Origin: Roseococcus sp. SYP-B2431
GTDB taxonomy: Bacteria; Pseudomonadota; Alphaproteobacteria; Acetobacterales; Acetobacteraceae
Assembly (NCBI RefSeq): GCF_004336745.1
Contig: NZ_SJXD01000028.1
Coordinates: 1-64,000 of the forward strand
Length of the DNA: 64,000 bases
Direction: 5' to 3'
Both the position numbers and the translations under genes were made by a program. Shown piece by piece: positions 22,088 to 30,816 of the stretch. Under the pieces are notes generated by a model. The model was not told where the DNA came from. It did no database searches and saw only the letters and a program-made list of their open reading frames with translations. How positions within the stretch are numbered: position 1 is the stretch's first letter; every line of letters begins with the position of its first letter.

Positions 22088-22686
22088 GCACGGAACTCCA
22101 GGAGCCGGGCGACATAGCGCGCCAGGGTGTCGATCTCGATGTTGACCCCGTCGCCCGGCTGCAGCGTGCCGAAGCTGGTCACGGCGGTGGTGTGGGGGAT
22201 GATGTTGACCCCGAAGCTCTCCCCGTCAACCTCGTTGACCGTGAGCGAGACCCCGTCCACCGCGATGCTGCCCTTCACGGCGATGAGCTTCGCGAGATCG
22301 GCGGGCACGCCGAAGCGCCAGCGGACCGAGGCGTTCTCCGGCAGGGCCGAGATCACCCTCCCCACCCCGTCCACATGGCCGGAGACGAGATGGCCGCCCA
22401 GCTCGTCGCCCAGCCTCAGGCTGCGCTCCAGGTTGACCCGGTCCCCGGCCTTCCAGCCGCCCATGGTGGTGCGGGAGAGGGTCTCGGCGCTGGCATCGAC
22501 GGCGAAGCTGTCGCCGTTCAGCTCCACGGCGGTCAGGCAGATGCCCGAGCAGGCGATGGAGCAGCCGAGCTCGGCGCCCGTCAGGAAGTCCGGCGAGACG
22601 CCGATGACCAGGCGCATGTCGTGGCCGCCGCCGACCGGCAGGACCTCGCGCAGCGTGCCGAGGGCGGTGATGATCCCGGTGAACAT
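22084..22686 (-). CDS. ribE: Riboflavin synthase alpha chain
   Basis: A 200-residue protein with the two-fold internal repeat typical of the family. Each half is a lumazine-binding barrel, the first beginning MFTGIITALGTLRE and the second near LGGHLVSGHVDGVGRV. It converts two 6,7-dimethyl-8-ribityllumazine molecules to riboflavin. The conserved N-terminal MFTGI and the SGHVDG motif are present. It lies between ribD (three bases upstream) and ribB (ATGA overlap), in pathway order. Confidence 0.96.
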   Translation of the reverse strand: MFTGIITALGTLREVLPVGGGHDMRLVIGVSPDFLTGAELGCSIACSGICLTAVELNGDSFAVDASAETLSRTTMGGWKAGDRVNLERSLRLGDELGGHLVSGHVDGVGRVISALPENASVRWRFGVPADLAKLIAVKGSIAVDGVSLTVNEVDGESFGVNIIPHTTAVTSFGTLQPGDGVNIEIDTLARYVARLLEFRA

Positions 22687-22689
22687 GCG

Positions 22690-23784
22690 CTATTCCTTCA
22701 CGTAATCGCTCATGATGTCGGCGCCCAGGCGCCGCGAGTCCAGCAGGCGGAAGCGCGGCATGGCCGCAAGCGGCCCGACTCCGAGGCTGCCGAGGCTTGC
22801 CAGCCCCTCCGCGCCCAGCGCGGCCGGGGCATGGAACCACACCAGCCGGTCCACCAGCCCCGCCTTGAGCAGCGAGGCCGCGAGGTTGGCGCCGCCCTCC
22901 ACCATCACCCGGGTCACGCCCCGGGCGCCCAGCGCCTGGAGCATGGCGCGCGGCTGGAGCCCGCCGCCGGCGGTGCGGCGGATCGTCACCACCTCGACGC
23001 CGGCCGCGATAAAGGGGGTCAGGCTAGCCGGGCGATGGCCGGCGCCGGTCAGCACCCAGGTCGGCTGGGACCGCGCGCCGGCGACCAGCTTCGAGCCCAG
23101 CGGCAGGCGCAGCCGGGCATCGGCCACCACACGCAGCATGGGCACGGGGTCCAGGCCGGGGATGCGGCAGTCGAGCTCGGGGTCGTCGGCGATGGCGGTG
23201 CCGCTGCCCACCATCACGGCGTCGTGCCTGGCCCGCAGGGCATGGACGGCGCGGCGGGCGCCCTCGCCCGTGATCCAGCGGCTCTCGCCCGAGGCCGTCG
23301 CGATGCGCCCGTCCAGAGTGGAGGCGAGCTTGAGGGTGACGATGGGCAGGCCCTGGGTGACACGGCGGATGAAGCCGGCGTTCAGCGCGGCGGCCTCCGC
23401 CCCCATCAGCCCCTCCTCGACCGCGATCCCGGCCGCGCGCAGGCGCGCGAGCCCGCGCCCGTCCACCCGGCCGTCCGGGTCGCGCAGCGCCACCACGACG
23501 CGGGAGACGCCGGCGCGGATCAGCGCGTCGCAGCAGGGCGGCGTGCGGCCGTGATGCGAGCAGGGCTCCAGCGTCACATAGGCGGTGGCGCCGCGCGCGG
23601 CCTCGCCCGCACGGGTGAGGGCCTCCACCTCGGCATGCGGCCGCCCGCCGGGCTGGGTCCAGCCGCGGGCGATCACCACGCCGTTCTTCACCAGCACGCA
23701 GCCCACCGAGGGATTCGGCCAGGTATTGCCGAGGCCCCGCGCCGCGACCTGGAGCGCGGCCCGCATATGGGCCTCGTCACTCAT
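22690..23784 (-). CDS. ribD: Bifunctional riboflavin deaminase/reductase
   Basis: 364 residues. The N-terminal deaminase domain (about 1-145) has the zinc motifs HAEVEAL and PCSHHGRTPPCCDAL. The C-terminal reductase domain holds FIRRVTQGLPIVTLKLASTLDGRIA and RVMVEGGANLAASLL. It performs steps two and three of riboflavin synthesis. The frame is open upstream to 23883, but that part overlaps nrdR; the ATG at 23784 gives the family start MSDEAHMRAALQVA. It begins 16 bases after nrdR. Confidence 0.95.
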   Translation of the reverse strand: MSDEAHMRAALQVAARGLGNTWPNPSVGCVLVKNGVVIARGWTQPGGRPHAEVEALTRAGEAARGATAYVTLEPCSHHGRTPPCCDALIRAGVSRVVVALRDPDGRVDGRGLARLRAAGIAVEEGLMGAEAAALNAGFIRRVTQGLPIVTLKLASTLDGRIATASGESRWITGEGARRAVHALRARHDAVMVGSGTAIADDPELDCRIPGLDPVPMLRVVADARLRLPLGSKLVAGARSQPTWVLTGAGHRPASLTPFIAAGVEVVTIRRTAGGGLQPRAMLQALGARGVTRVMVEGGANLAASLLKAGLVDRLVWFHAPAALGAEGLASLGSLGVGPLAAMPRFRLLDSRRLGADIMSDYVKE

Positions 23785-23800
23785 CAGGGCCCCGTCTTTG

Positions 23801-24253
23801 TCACGGAGTGTCCAGGCCGCCGAGGAAAGCCTGGAAGTCCTTGGCCTCGGAGAAGTTCTGGTAGACCGAGGCGAAGCGCACATAGGCCACCTGGTCCACG
23901 CCCTTCAGCGTGTCCATGACCATCTCGCCGATGCGGCGCGAGGAGATCTCGGCATCCGTCTCCATCTCGAGGCGGCGCTGGATGCCGTTGAGCAGGCGCT
24001 CGATCTGGTCGTCGCCGATGGGCCGCTTGCGGCAGGCGATGCGGATGGACTTGCCGAGCTTGTCGCGGTCGAAGGGGACGCGGCGGCCGTCGGTCTTGAG
24101 CACGGTGAGCTCGCGCAGCTGCACCCGCTCGAAGGTCGTGAAGCGATTGCCGCAGGCCGGGCAGAAGCGCCGCCGCCGGATGGAGGAGCCGTCGTCGGAA
24201 GGACGGCTGTCCTTCACCTGGGTCTCATCGTTACTGCAATAGGGACAACGCAT
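23801..24253 (-). CDS. nrdR: Transcriptional repressor NrdR
   Basis: A 150-residue regulator of ribonucleotide reductase genes. The N-terminal zinc ribbon is [17 protein letters not shown] with the second pair in [14 protein letters not shown]. The ATP-cone domain follows ([22 protein letters not shown]). The C-terminal part fits the family. Its start codon directly abuts repeat copy D, so that element lies in the leader region of the mRNA or between an upstream transcript and this gene. The order glyA-nrdR-ribD is the usual alphaproteobacterial one. Confidence 0.96.
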   Translation of the reverse strand: MRCPYCSNDETQVKDSRPSDDGSSIRRRRFCPACGNRFTTFERVQLRELTVLKTDGRRVPFDRDKLGKSIRIACRKRPIGDDQIERLLNGIQRRLEMETDAEISSRRIGEMVMDTLKGVDQVAYVRFASVYQNFSEAKDFQAFLGGLDTP

Positions 24254-24372
24254 TTTACGCCCTCAAACGCCGGGCGCCGGCTCCGCCGGCTTGGCTTCGC
24301 GCCCTGTCATGGATCGCCAGCTCAGCGGTCGGTCGCGGCGCGCCGGCCGCACGTGCGGCCGGATTCTCTCAA
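24253..24372 (+). repeat. Dispersed two-hairpin element, copy D (glyA-nrdR gap)
   Basis: Reads TTTTACGCCCTCAAACGCCG to GGATTCTCTCAA. Hairpin 1 at 24276-24290 is GCCGG/CCGGC. Hairpin 2 at 24343-24362 is a perfect 20-base palindrome. It lies between two minus-strand genes, starts at the base complementary to the A of the nrdR ATG, and has no neighbouring terminator, unlike the other loci. Confidence 0.75.
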
Positions 24373-24405
24373 CCCGTGCTGATCCTAGCAGGAGATCGCG
24401 CGCCC

Positions 24406-25704
24406 TCAGTAGATGGGGAAGCGGGCACAAAGCGCCTTCACTTCCTCGGCCACCGACTTCTCCACCGCCGCATTGCCCTCGGCCGAATTCGCCGAGGCCA
24501 ACCCGTCCAGCACGCGGCCGATCAGCTTCGCCACCTGCTGGAACTCCGCCTCGCCGAAGCCGCGCGAGGTCGCGGCCGGCGAGCCCAGCCGCACGCCCGA
24601 GGTCACCATGGGCTTGGCCGGATCGAAGGGGATCGCGTTCTTGTTGCAGGTGAGATGCGCGCGGTTCAGCGCCGCCTCGGCATCCTTGCCGGTGAGGTTC
24701 TTCGGCCGCAGGTCCACCAGCATCAGGTGATTGTCCGTGCCGCCGGTCACGATGCCGAAGCCCTGGGCCTTCAGGCTGTCGGACAGCGTCGCGGCATTGG
24801 TGACCACCTGGCGCGCATAGGCGCGGAAGTCGGGGCGCAGCGCCTCCGCGAAGGCCACGGCCTTGCCGGCGATGACATGCATCAGCGGCCCGCCCTGGAG
24901 ACCGGGAAAGACGGCCGAGTTGATCTTCTTGGCGAGCGCCTCGTCATTGGTGAGGATCAGCCCCCCGCGCGGGCCGCGCAGCGTCTTGTGCGTGGTGCTG
25001 GTCGTGACATGCGCATGCGGCACCGGCGAGGGATGCGCGCCGCCGGCGACCAGGCCCGCGAAATGCGCCATGTCCACCATGAAATAGGCGCCCACCTCGT
25101 CCGCGATCTCGCGGAACCGGGCGAAGTCCCAGTGGCGGGCATAGGCCGAGCCGCCGGCGACGATGACCTTGGGGCGGGACTCGCGGGCGATGCGCGCGAC
25201 CTCGTCCATGTCGATCAGCTGGTCCTCGCGGCGCACGGTATAGGGCGCCACCTTGAACCACTTGCCCGACTGGTTGGCGGGCGAGCCATGCGTCAGATGC
25301 CCCCCGGCCGCGAGGTCGAGGCCCATGAAGGTGTCGCCGGGCTGCATCAGCGAGAAGAACACGGCCTGGTTGGCCTGGGCGCCGCTATGCGGCTGGACAT
25401 TGGCGAAGCCGGCGCCGAAGAGCTGCTTCACGCGCTCGATGGCCAGCGTCTCGGCCACGTCCACGAACTCGCAGCCGCCGTAGTAGCGGCGGCCGGGATA
25501 GCCCTCGGCATACTTGTTGGTGAGCACCGAGCCCTGCGCCTCCAGCACGGCGCGGCTGACGATGTTCTCCGAGGCGATGAGCTCGATGCCGTCCTGCTGG
25601 CGGACCAGCTCCTTGCCGATGGCATCGGCGATCTCGGGATCGGCTTCGGCGATTCCGGCCTGGAAGAAGCGGGCGGGGAGGAAACGGGCGGCAGCTTCGT
25701 TCAT
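24406..25704 (-). CDS. glyA: Serine hydroxymethyltransferase
   Basis: A 432-residue PLP enzyme that converts serine and tetrahydrofolate to glycine and 5,10-methylene-tetrahydrofolate. Visible are the N-terminal [32 protein letters not shown], the PLP-lysine region [16 protein letters not shown] and the C-terminal [18 protein letters not shown]. Length is normal. The ATG at 25704 gives the family N-terminus; the longer frame to 25743 does not. Its product feeds one-carbon units next to the riboflavin and nucleotide-regulator genes. Confidence 0.97.
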   Translation of the reverse strand: MNEAAARFLPARFFQAGIAEADPEIADAIGKELVRQQDGIELIASENIVSRAVLEAQGSVLTNKYAEGYPGRRYYGGCEFVDVAETLAIERVKQLFGAGFANVQPHSGAQANQAVFFSLMQPGDTFMGLDLAAGGHLTHGSPANQSGKWFKVAPYTVRREDQLIDMDEVARIARESRPKVIVAGGSAYARHWDFARFREIADEVGAYFMVDMAHFAGLVAGGAHPSPVPHAHVTTSTTHKTLRGPRGGLILTNDEALAKKINSAVFPGLQGGPLMHVIAGKAVAFAEALRPDFRAYARQVVTNAATLSDSLKAQGFGIVTGGTDNHLMLVDLRPKNLTGKDAEAALNRAHLTCNKNAIPFDPAKPMVTSGVRLGSPAATSRGFGEAEFQQVAKLIGRVLDGLASANSAEGNAAVEKSVAEEVKALCARFPIY

Positions 25705-25807
25705 CGCGGACGGTCCTTCGGCGTGTCCCGCGGGGCATATCACAGGCCGCGCGGGGCGGGATACCGGGGGCGCCTCGGGCCAGGCCGGTCCCGACGGCGT
25801 GACGGGC

Positions 25808-26251
25808 TCAGGCGAGCGCGGATTCGGCGCTCAGCTTGTCGATCCGGCGCTGGTGCCGGCCGCCCTCGAACTCCGTCGCGAGGAAGGCCGCCAGCGCGTC
25901 CAGCGCCACCTCCGCGCCCAGGGTGCGCGCGCCGAAGCAGGCGACGTTGGCGTCGTTGTGCTGGCGGGTCAGCCGCGCCTCGGTGGAGTTGTGCAGGTTC
26001 ACCGCGCGGATCGCCGCATGCCGGTTCGCCGCGATGCACATGCCGATGCCCGAGCCGCAGACCAGCACGCCGAAGCGCGCCTCGCCGGAGGCGACCTTGG
26101 CCGAGACCTGATGGGCATAATCCGGATAATCGACGCTCGCCTCGTCGAAGGCGCCGGCGTCGAGCACCTGATGGCCGCCGGCCTCGAGCGCGGCGAGAAG
26201 GGCCCGCTTCAGCGGCAGGCCGGCATGGTCGGATCCGATGGCGATGATCAT
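25808..26251 (-). CDS. rpiB: Ribose-5-phosphate isomerase B
   Basis: A 147-residue LacAB/RpiB-family sugar-phosphate isomerase: [18 protein letters not shown], then [20 protein letters not shown], the active-site [23 protein letters not shown] and the C-terminal [19 protein letters not shown]. It interconverts ribose 5-phosphate and ribulose 5-phosphate, the latter being a substrate of RibB. An ATG four codons upstream (26263) is equally possible. It lies 103 bases upstream of glyA, so the operon may begin here. Confidence 0.94.
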   Translation of the reverse strand: MIIAIGSDHAGLPLKRALLAALEAGGHQVLDAGAFDEASVDYPDYAHQVSAKVASGEARFGVLVCGSGIGMCIAANRHAAIRAVNLHNSTEARLTRQHNDANVACFGARTLGAEVALDALAAFLATEFEGGRHQRRIDKLSAESALA

Positions 26252-26407
26252 GGCGCGGCGCATAGCACGGTGGTCCGGCCCCTCGCCTCGCGATCTCGTC
26301 ATGGCCGCCCGGCGTGGGCCTCCAGGAAGGCGGCGGCGCCGCGAGAATTTCCTAGGCGGCCTGGCGTCGCCGATTCTAGGCTCCGCCCCCGTCCGGAGGA
26401 TGAGCCG

Positions 26408-26803
26408 ATGCGCCTTGCCGTGCCGCTCTTCGTCGCCTCGGCCGCCATGGCGCCCGCCGGGGAGCAGGCGCCGGCCCAGCCGGAGCTGCTGCTGCGCGAG
26501 ACCATCGCGGGCATGCCGCGCGGCGAGCGGCAGGAGGTGCAGGTGCTCGCCGCCACCATCGCGCCGGGGCAGAGCACCATCTTCCACACGCACAGCTTCC
26601 CCGTGACGGTCGTCGTGCTGGAAGGCACCTTCACGCTGGACCTGCAGGGCCGCGGGACCGTGACCGTCCCCGCCGGCCGTTCGATGATCGAGCCGCCGAA
26701 CGTGCCGATGACCGGCCACAACCGCAGCGCCACGGAGCCGGCCCGGGTGATCATCTTCTACGTGGCCGATCCGGGCACGCCCTTCCTGCACCCGCTGCCC
26801 TAG
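26408..26803 (+). CDS. Exported cupin-domain protein
   Basis: A 131-residue protein with a signal peptide (MRLAVPLFVASAAMAPAGEQ) and a single cupin barrel: motif 1 has GQSTIFHTHSFPVTVVVLEG (metal-binding histidines) and motif 2 is around PAGRSMIEPPNVPMTGHN. Cupin proteins are diverse, so no reaction is proposed. The start is chosen at the ATG after GGAGGATGAGCC. Its last four bases overlap the end of the convergent dihydroxyacetone kinase gene. Confidence 0.8.
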   Translation: MRLAVPLFVASAAMAPAGEQAPAQPELLLRETIAGMPRGERQEVQVLAATIAPGQSTIFHTHSFPVTVVVLEGTFTLDLQGRGTVTVPAGRSMIEPPNVPMTGHNRSATEPARVIIFYVADPGTPFLHPLP

Positions 26804-28461
26804 CCGCCCGGCCCGGCCAGGGCGCGCAGCCAGATCGCCACGGCCGCCGCGCCCGCATCGGGGGCGCCCACCGCGCGGGCGCCGAGATAGCTGGCCCGGC
26901 CGACGCGCGGCAGCATGGCGGCCGTCGCGGCCGCGCCCTCCTCGGCGGCCAGCGCCGCGGCCTGGAGGCCGCCCGCGGCGAAGGCCTCCGCCGCCGGGTG
27001 CAGGGCATCCAGCATGGTGCGGTCCCCCGGCTTCGCGCCGCCCAGCTCGCCGACCGAGGCGACGGCCAGGCGGAAGGCCTCGGCCCAGTCGCCCGGCTCC
27101 GGCGAGGCCGGCAGCGCGCGGGCGGCGCGCAGCAGCGCCGTCGCGTAGAAGGGACCGGAGCTGCCGGCCAGGGCGCGGCGCAGCGTGCCTGCCATCGCCT
27201 CGAAGGCCGTCGGCGGATCGGCCCAGGCGCCCTCCGGCAGGGCGCGCAGGGCCTGGGCGCCGCGCCGCATGCTGATGCCGAGGTCGCCGTCGCCGGCCCG
27301 GCTGTCGAGGTCGGTCAGATGCGCCTCGGCCGCCTCCAGCGCGGCGGCCACGGCCAGCGCGCCACGCTTCAGCGCGGGCGCCAGCAGGCCGGCCGGCATG
27401 GGCGGCGCGGGCAGCGGCGCGGGCGCGGCGGCGAGCATGTGGCGCGAGGGCTCGACGCGGCCGGGGCCGGGCCAGGCCGGCGCCTCGGCATGGCCGTCCA
27501 GCAGCGCGAGGCGTGGGCTGTCCACCCGCAGCACCGAGAGCGAGACGCCTGGCATCTCCAGCGCCGAAAGAAAGACGCCGGCCCAGGCGCGCTCGACGAT
27601 GATGCCCCTCCCCCGCAGCACGGCGAGCGCCCGTCGCGCCACGATCGCCAGCTCCATCGGCGGCGTGCCGCCCAACCCATTGACCATCAGCACCACATGC
27701 TCGCCCGAGCGCAGGCCGCGATCCTCGACGATGGTGGCGAGGATGCGGTCCACCAGCGCATCCGCCGGCTGCAGCGGCCCGCGCTCCACGCCCTGCTCGC
27801 CATGGATGCCGAGGCCCAGCTCGATCTCCGCCTCGCCGATCTCGAAGCCCGGGCGACCGGCGGCCGGGACCGTGCAGGCGCCGAGCGCCACGCCCATGGT
27901 GCCGAGGTTCGCGGCGGCGGCGCGGGCCAGCGCGGCGACCTCCGCGACCGGCTTGCCCGCCGCCGCGGCGGCGCCCGCCACCTTGTGGATCAGCACCGTG
28001 CCGGCGATGCCGCGGCGGCGGTCGGGGGGTACGGTGTCCCGCAGGGCCACGTCGTCGGCGACGACCACGATCTCGGTGGGAATGCCCTCGGCGCGGGCCA
28101 GCTCGGCGGCGAGGCCGAAGTTCAGCCGGTCGCCGGTGTAGTTCTTCACGATCAGCACGGCGCCGGCCGGGCCCGCGGCGCCGCGGATGGCGGCGAGCAC
28201 GGCGTCCACGCTGGGCGAGGTGAAGACGTCGCCGGCGATGGCCGCCGTCAGCAGGCCGGGGCCGACATAGCCCGCATGGGCCGGCTCATGCCCCGAGCCG
28301 CCGCCGGAGAGCAGCGCCACGTGCCGGTCGGCCGGCACCGGCAGCCCGGCGCGGACGACGACATCCTCGTCCGGCAGCAGCGCGAGCCCGGGGTGAAGAT
28401 CGCAGATGCCCTCGAGCATCTCGCGCACGACGTGGCGCGGATCGTTGACCAGCTTCTTCAT
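26800..28461 (-). CDS. Dihydroxyacetone kinase, DhaK-DhaL fusion (ATP-type)
   Basis: 553 residues. The N-terminal DhaK domain (about 1-330) has the substrate loop GGGSGHEPAHAGYVG at about 53-67, and the GIHGEQGVER segment with the His that covalently binds dihydroxyacetone. The C-terminal DhaL nucleotide domain (about 355-553) has DSRAGDGDLGISMRRGA. One-chain enzymes of this kind use ATP rather than the PTS. Some relatives act on other trioses or on erythrulose, so the substrate is inferred. It begins at the ATG at 28461 near a GGATCC-AGG stretch and stands alone. Confidence 0.9.
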   Translation of the reverse strand: MKKLVNDPRHVVREMLEGICDLHPGLALLPDEDVVVRAGLPVPADRHVALLSGGGSGHEPAHAGYVGPGLLTAAIAGDVFTSPSVDAVLAAIRGAAGPAGAVLIVKNYTGDRLNFGLAAELARAEGIPTEIVVVADDVALRDTVPPDRRRGIAGTVLIHKVAGAAAAAGKPVAEVAALARAAAANLGTMGVALGACTVPAAGRPGFEIGEAEIELGLGIHGEQGVERGPLQPADALVDRILATIVEDRGLRSGEHVVLMVNGLGGTPPMELAIVARRALAVLRGRGIIVERAWAGVFLSALEMPGVSLSVLRVDSPRLALLDGHAEAPAWPGPGRVEPSRHMLAAAPAPLPAPPMPAGLLAPALKRGALAVAAALEAAEAHLTDLDSRAGDGDLGISMRRGAQALRALPEGAWADPPTAFEAMAGTLRRALAGSSGPFYATALLRAARALPASPEPGDWAEAFRLAVASVGELGGAKPGDRTMLDALHPAAEAFAAGGLQAAALAAEEGAAATAAMLPRVGRASYLGARAVGAPDAGAAAVAIWLRALAGPGG

Positions 28462-28518
28462 GGTGGATCCTCCGGGTCGGCACGCAGGTTGGCCCATGCG
28501 CCGCGATTGGGGGAGAGC

Positions 28519-29076
28519 CTACATCTCCTCGCCTTCCGCCTTGCGCAGCAGCTCGCGCAGGCGCTCGTGGCCGCCGGCGAGGCGGGGATGCATGGCGAGC
28601 ACCGTTTCGTGGCTGAGCAGGGCACCGCGCAGGTCGCCGGCCTCCTCCTGGAGGCGAGAGAGGCTGATCAGCGCCGGGAAGTGCCGCGGGTCGAGGCGCA
28701 GGCACTCGCGCAAGTCGGCCGCGGCGGCCACGCGGTCGCCCGCCTGGGCATGGGCCTGGGCGCGCCAGTGCCAGGCATCCGCGAGGCCGGGCGCCAGGGT
28801 GATGGTGGCGTCGAAATCCTCCAGCGCGTCGTCGGCCTGGTTGGCGCGGAGGTTGCGGACGCCCCGGTTGAGCAGCAGGCCCACGGCCGCCGTGGCCTGC
28901 CGCCCCCAGATCTGACGGATGGCGGCCTCGGCCAACTGGGCCCCGCGATCGTCCGGCGCGTCGCGCAACGCCTCGAAGGCGCGCTCCAGGTCGCGCTGGG
29001 CCTGCGCCACGCCGGGAGCGGGCTGGGCGAAGGCGGCGGGGGCGAACAGGAGCAGGGCGAGCAGAGCGCGACGCAT
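28519..29076 (-). CDS. Secreted TPR-repeat protein
   Basis: A 185-residue protein with a signal peptide (MRRALLALLLFAPAAFAQP) and tetratricopeptide-like helices: LLLNRGVRNLRANQADDALEDFDATITLAPGLADAW, AQAGDRVAAAADLRECLRLDPRHFPAL and LSRLQEEAGDLRGALLSHETVLAMHPR, about three repeats. It probably acts in the periplasm in protein-protein contacts; the partner is unknown. It lies 57 bases upstream of the dihydroxyacetone kinase gene on the same strand. Divergent from the gene at 29239, with 162 bases between them that contain TTGACA (29170) but no clear -10. Confidence 0.8.
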   Translation of the reverse strand: MRRALLALLLFAPAAFAQPAPGVAQAQRDLERAFEALRDAPDDRGAQLAEAAIRQIWGRQATAAVGLLLNRGVRNLRANQADDALEDFDATITLAPGLADAWHWRAQAHAQAGDRVAAAADLRECLRLDPRHFPALISLSRLQEEAGDLRGALLSHETVLAMHPRLAGGHERLRELLRKAEGEEM

Positions 29077-29238
29077 CGGCGGATGTTCGGCCCGCGCGCA
29101 TCCGGAAGCAAGGGAAGTGGGGCGGCAGTCGCCCGGACGCCCCGGCAACGGCGCGATGAATCGGGATCCTTGACAGTCCTCCGCGAGAAGCTTGGGGCGG
29201 AACCCGGACGGCAGTATGGCTCGGCCGAGGGGAAAACC

Positions 29239-29841
29239 ATGTCCCAGCGCGACGACAGTCTCAGCCAGTACATGCTCGGAACCATGGGCGGCGGGAATGG
29301 CGGCCTGGACGCCGCCTATGGCCAGATGCACGCCATGATGGCCGCGGAAGACCGCCGCCAGGCGGAGTGGATGAAGAGGCAATTCCCCGAGCGGCCGAGA
29401 CCGCCCCTCACCCCGCAGGAGGTCGCGCGCAACCGGAAGGTCCTGGGCTGGCTGGTCATCTATGTCATCGTGATGACGGCCGCCGTCCATCACTTCGGCT
29501 TCCGCCCCCTCTGGGGCTATTGCGCGATGCTGGTCATCGAGACCGCCCTCTGGATCGGCATCGAGGCTGGGTCCGTCTGGCGGTGGGGACGATGGGCAGG
29601 CCTGCTCCTGCTCGCATTGGCCGGCGGCCTCGCGACATCCGCGGTCGTCGGCACGATCCGCTGGGCATGGCGGGCCGCGAAGATGGGCATGAGGATGGCC
29701 CTCAAAGCGCTCCTTCGCGCCCTGCACTGGCTCGGGCGAGGTCTCGCGCGCGGCGGGCGTTCGGTCTGCAGGCGGCTGGTCCGGTCGCCCCGCTTCAGTT
29801 CCGGCCCATCCGCAGCCCCGTCTCGCGCACGATCGACCTGA
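29239..29841 (+). CDS. Hypothetical membrane protein
   Basis: A 200-residue protein with a polar, Met- and Gly-rich N-terminal part (MSQRDDSLSQYMLGTMGGG), three hydrophobic helices between about residues 70 and 140 (VLGWLVIYVIVMTAAVHHFGF, LWGYCAMLVIETALWIGIEAG and WAGLLLLALAGGLATSAVVG), and a strongly basic C-terminal tail. No family is recognised. The start codon follows GAGGGG. Its last 47 bases overlap the 3' end of the convergent Bug-type gene, so the basic tail may be an extension. Confidence 0.55.
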   Translation: MSQRDDSLSQYMLGTMGGGNGGLDAAYGQMHAMMAAEDRRQAEWMKRQFPERPRPPLTPQEVARNRKVLGWLVIYVIVMTAAVHHFGFRPLWGYCAMLVIETALWIGIEAGSVWRWGRWAGLLLLALAGGLATSAVVGTIRWAWRAAKMGMRMALKALLRALHWLGRGLARGGRSVCRRLVRSPRFSSGPSAAPSRARST

Positions 29842-30775
29842 ACTTCTCCAGCTCCGAGGCCGCGAAGGCGCGCGTGCTCTCCGGCGTCGAGGGACCGGCC
29901 GGGTCCACGCCGGCCTCCGCCAGCCGGCGCCGCAGCGTGGGCTCGGCCAGCGCGTCCATCGCCGCCCTGTTGAGGCGCGCGAGCAGGGGCTCCGGGATGC
30001 CCTTGGGCCCCTGCACCACGTTCCAGGTCACGATGTCGAAGCCGTCGAAGCCGCTTTCCTGCATGGTCGGCACGTTCGGCAGCAGCGGGTGGCGCGCCAG
30101 CGAGGTCACGGCGAGCGGGCGCGAGCTGCCGTCGCGGACATGCGGGTAGGCCGAGGCCAGCACCTCGGCCGAGAACTCGACCTCGCTTTTGCGCATGGCC
30201 TCCAGCACCGCCGAGCCGCCGCGATAGGGCACGTATTCGCCCCGGAACCCGGCGCGATGAGCGAAGAGCGAGCCGGTCAGATGGCCGATGCCGCCCGTGC
30301 CGGAGCTCGCCCAGAGCGGCGGTGCCGAGCCGGACTTCGCCGCGCTCACCAGCCCGGCCAGGCTGCGATGCGGGCTGGCCCCCGGCACGATGAGGAGCAT
30401 CGGCCCGCCGCCGAGGATGGCGATATGGGTGAAGTCCTCCACCGCGTCGTAGCGCACCGTGTCCGGCAGCGCCGCGGGATTGGTGCCCTGGCTGGAGGCG
30501 GACTGCACGGCCAGCGTGTAGCCGTCGGGCGCCTGCCGCGCGACGAATTCCGCGCCGATCGAGCCGCCGGCCCCGGCCCGGTTGTCGATGATCATGCGCG
30601 CATGGGGCGCGAGGTGCGGCGCCATGCGATCGATGAGCAGCCGCGCGGCGATGTCCGTGGAGCCGCCGGCGAGGAAGCCGACGACGACGTTGATCGGGCG
30701 TTCGGGATAGCTCGACTGCGCGCGCGCCGGCGCCGCCAGGAGGGCGGGCGCGGCCAGCAGTGTTCTGCGCTTCAT
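29795..30775 (-). CDS. Tripartite tricarboxylate transporter (Bug/TctC-type) substrate-binding protein
   Basis: A 326-residue periplasmic receptor with a signal peptide (MKRRTLLAAPALLAAPARAQ), then YPERPINVVVGFLAGGSTDIAARL, NRAGAGGSIGAEFVARQAPDGYTL and FRGEYVPYRGGSAVLEAMRKSEVE, all TctC hallmarks. Such receptors bind organic acids. It follows glcF by 41 bases on the same strand, so it is likely co-transcribed with the glycolate oxidase genes and may supply a hydroxy-acid substrate; this is inferred. No TctA or TctB membrane genes are in the window. Confidence 0.88.
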   Translation of the reverse strand: MKRRTLLAAPALLAAPARAQSSYPERPINVVVGFLAGGSTDIAARLLIDRMAPHLAPHARMIIDNRAGAGGSIGAEFVARQAPDGYTLAVQSASSQGTNPAALPDTVRYDAVEDFTHIAILGGGPMLLIVPGASPHRSLAGLVSAAKSGSAPPLWASSGTGGIGHLTGSLFAHRAGFRGEYVPYRGGSAVLEAMRKSEVEFSAEVLASAYPHVRDGSSRPLAVTSLARHPLLPNVPTMQESGFDGFDIVTWNVVQGPKGIPEPLLARLNRAAMDALAEPTLRRRLAEAGVDPAGPSTPESTRAFAASELEKFRSIVRETGLRMGRN

Positions 30776-30816
30776 CGTCGTTCGCTCCCGAGGCGTTGTT
30801 CGGAAGCTAGAACGAT

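Noticed and set aside
17582-22117. A 1511-residue plus-strand open frame covering the rib-nusB-thiL region
   Set aside because: It is a shadow of minus-strand genes with clear families. Its composition (His, Arg, Gln, Asp rich) is the usual antisense frame of GC-rich coding DNA.
29170-29238. Promoter with TTGACA at 29170 for the gene at 29239
   Set aside because: No -10 hexamer at correct spacing; TTGACA alone is not enough.
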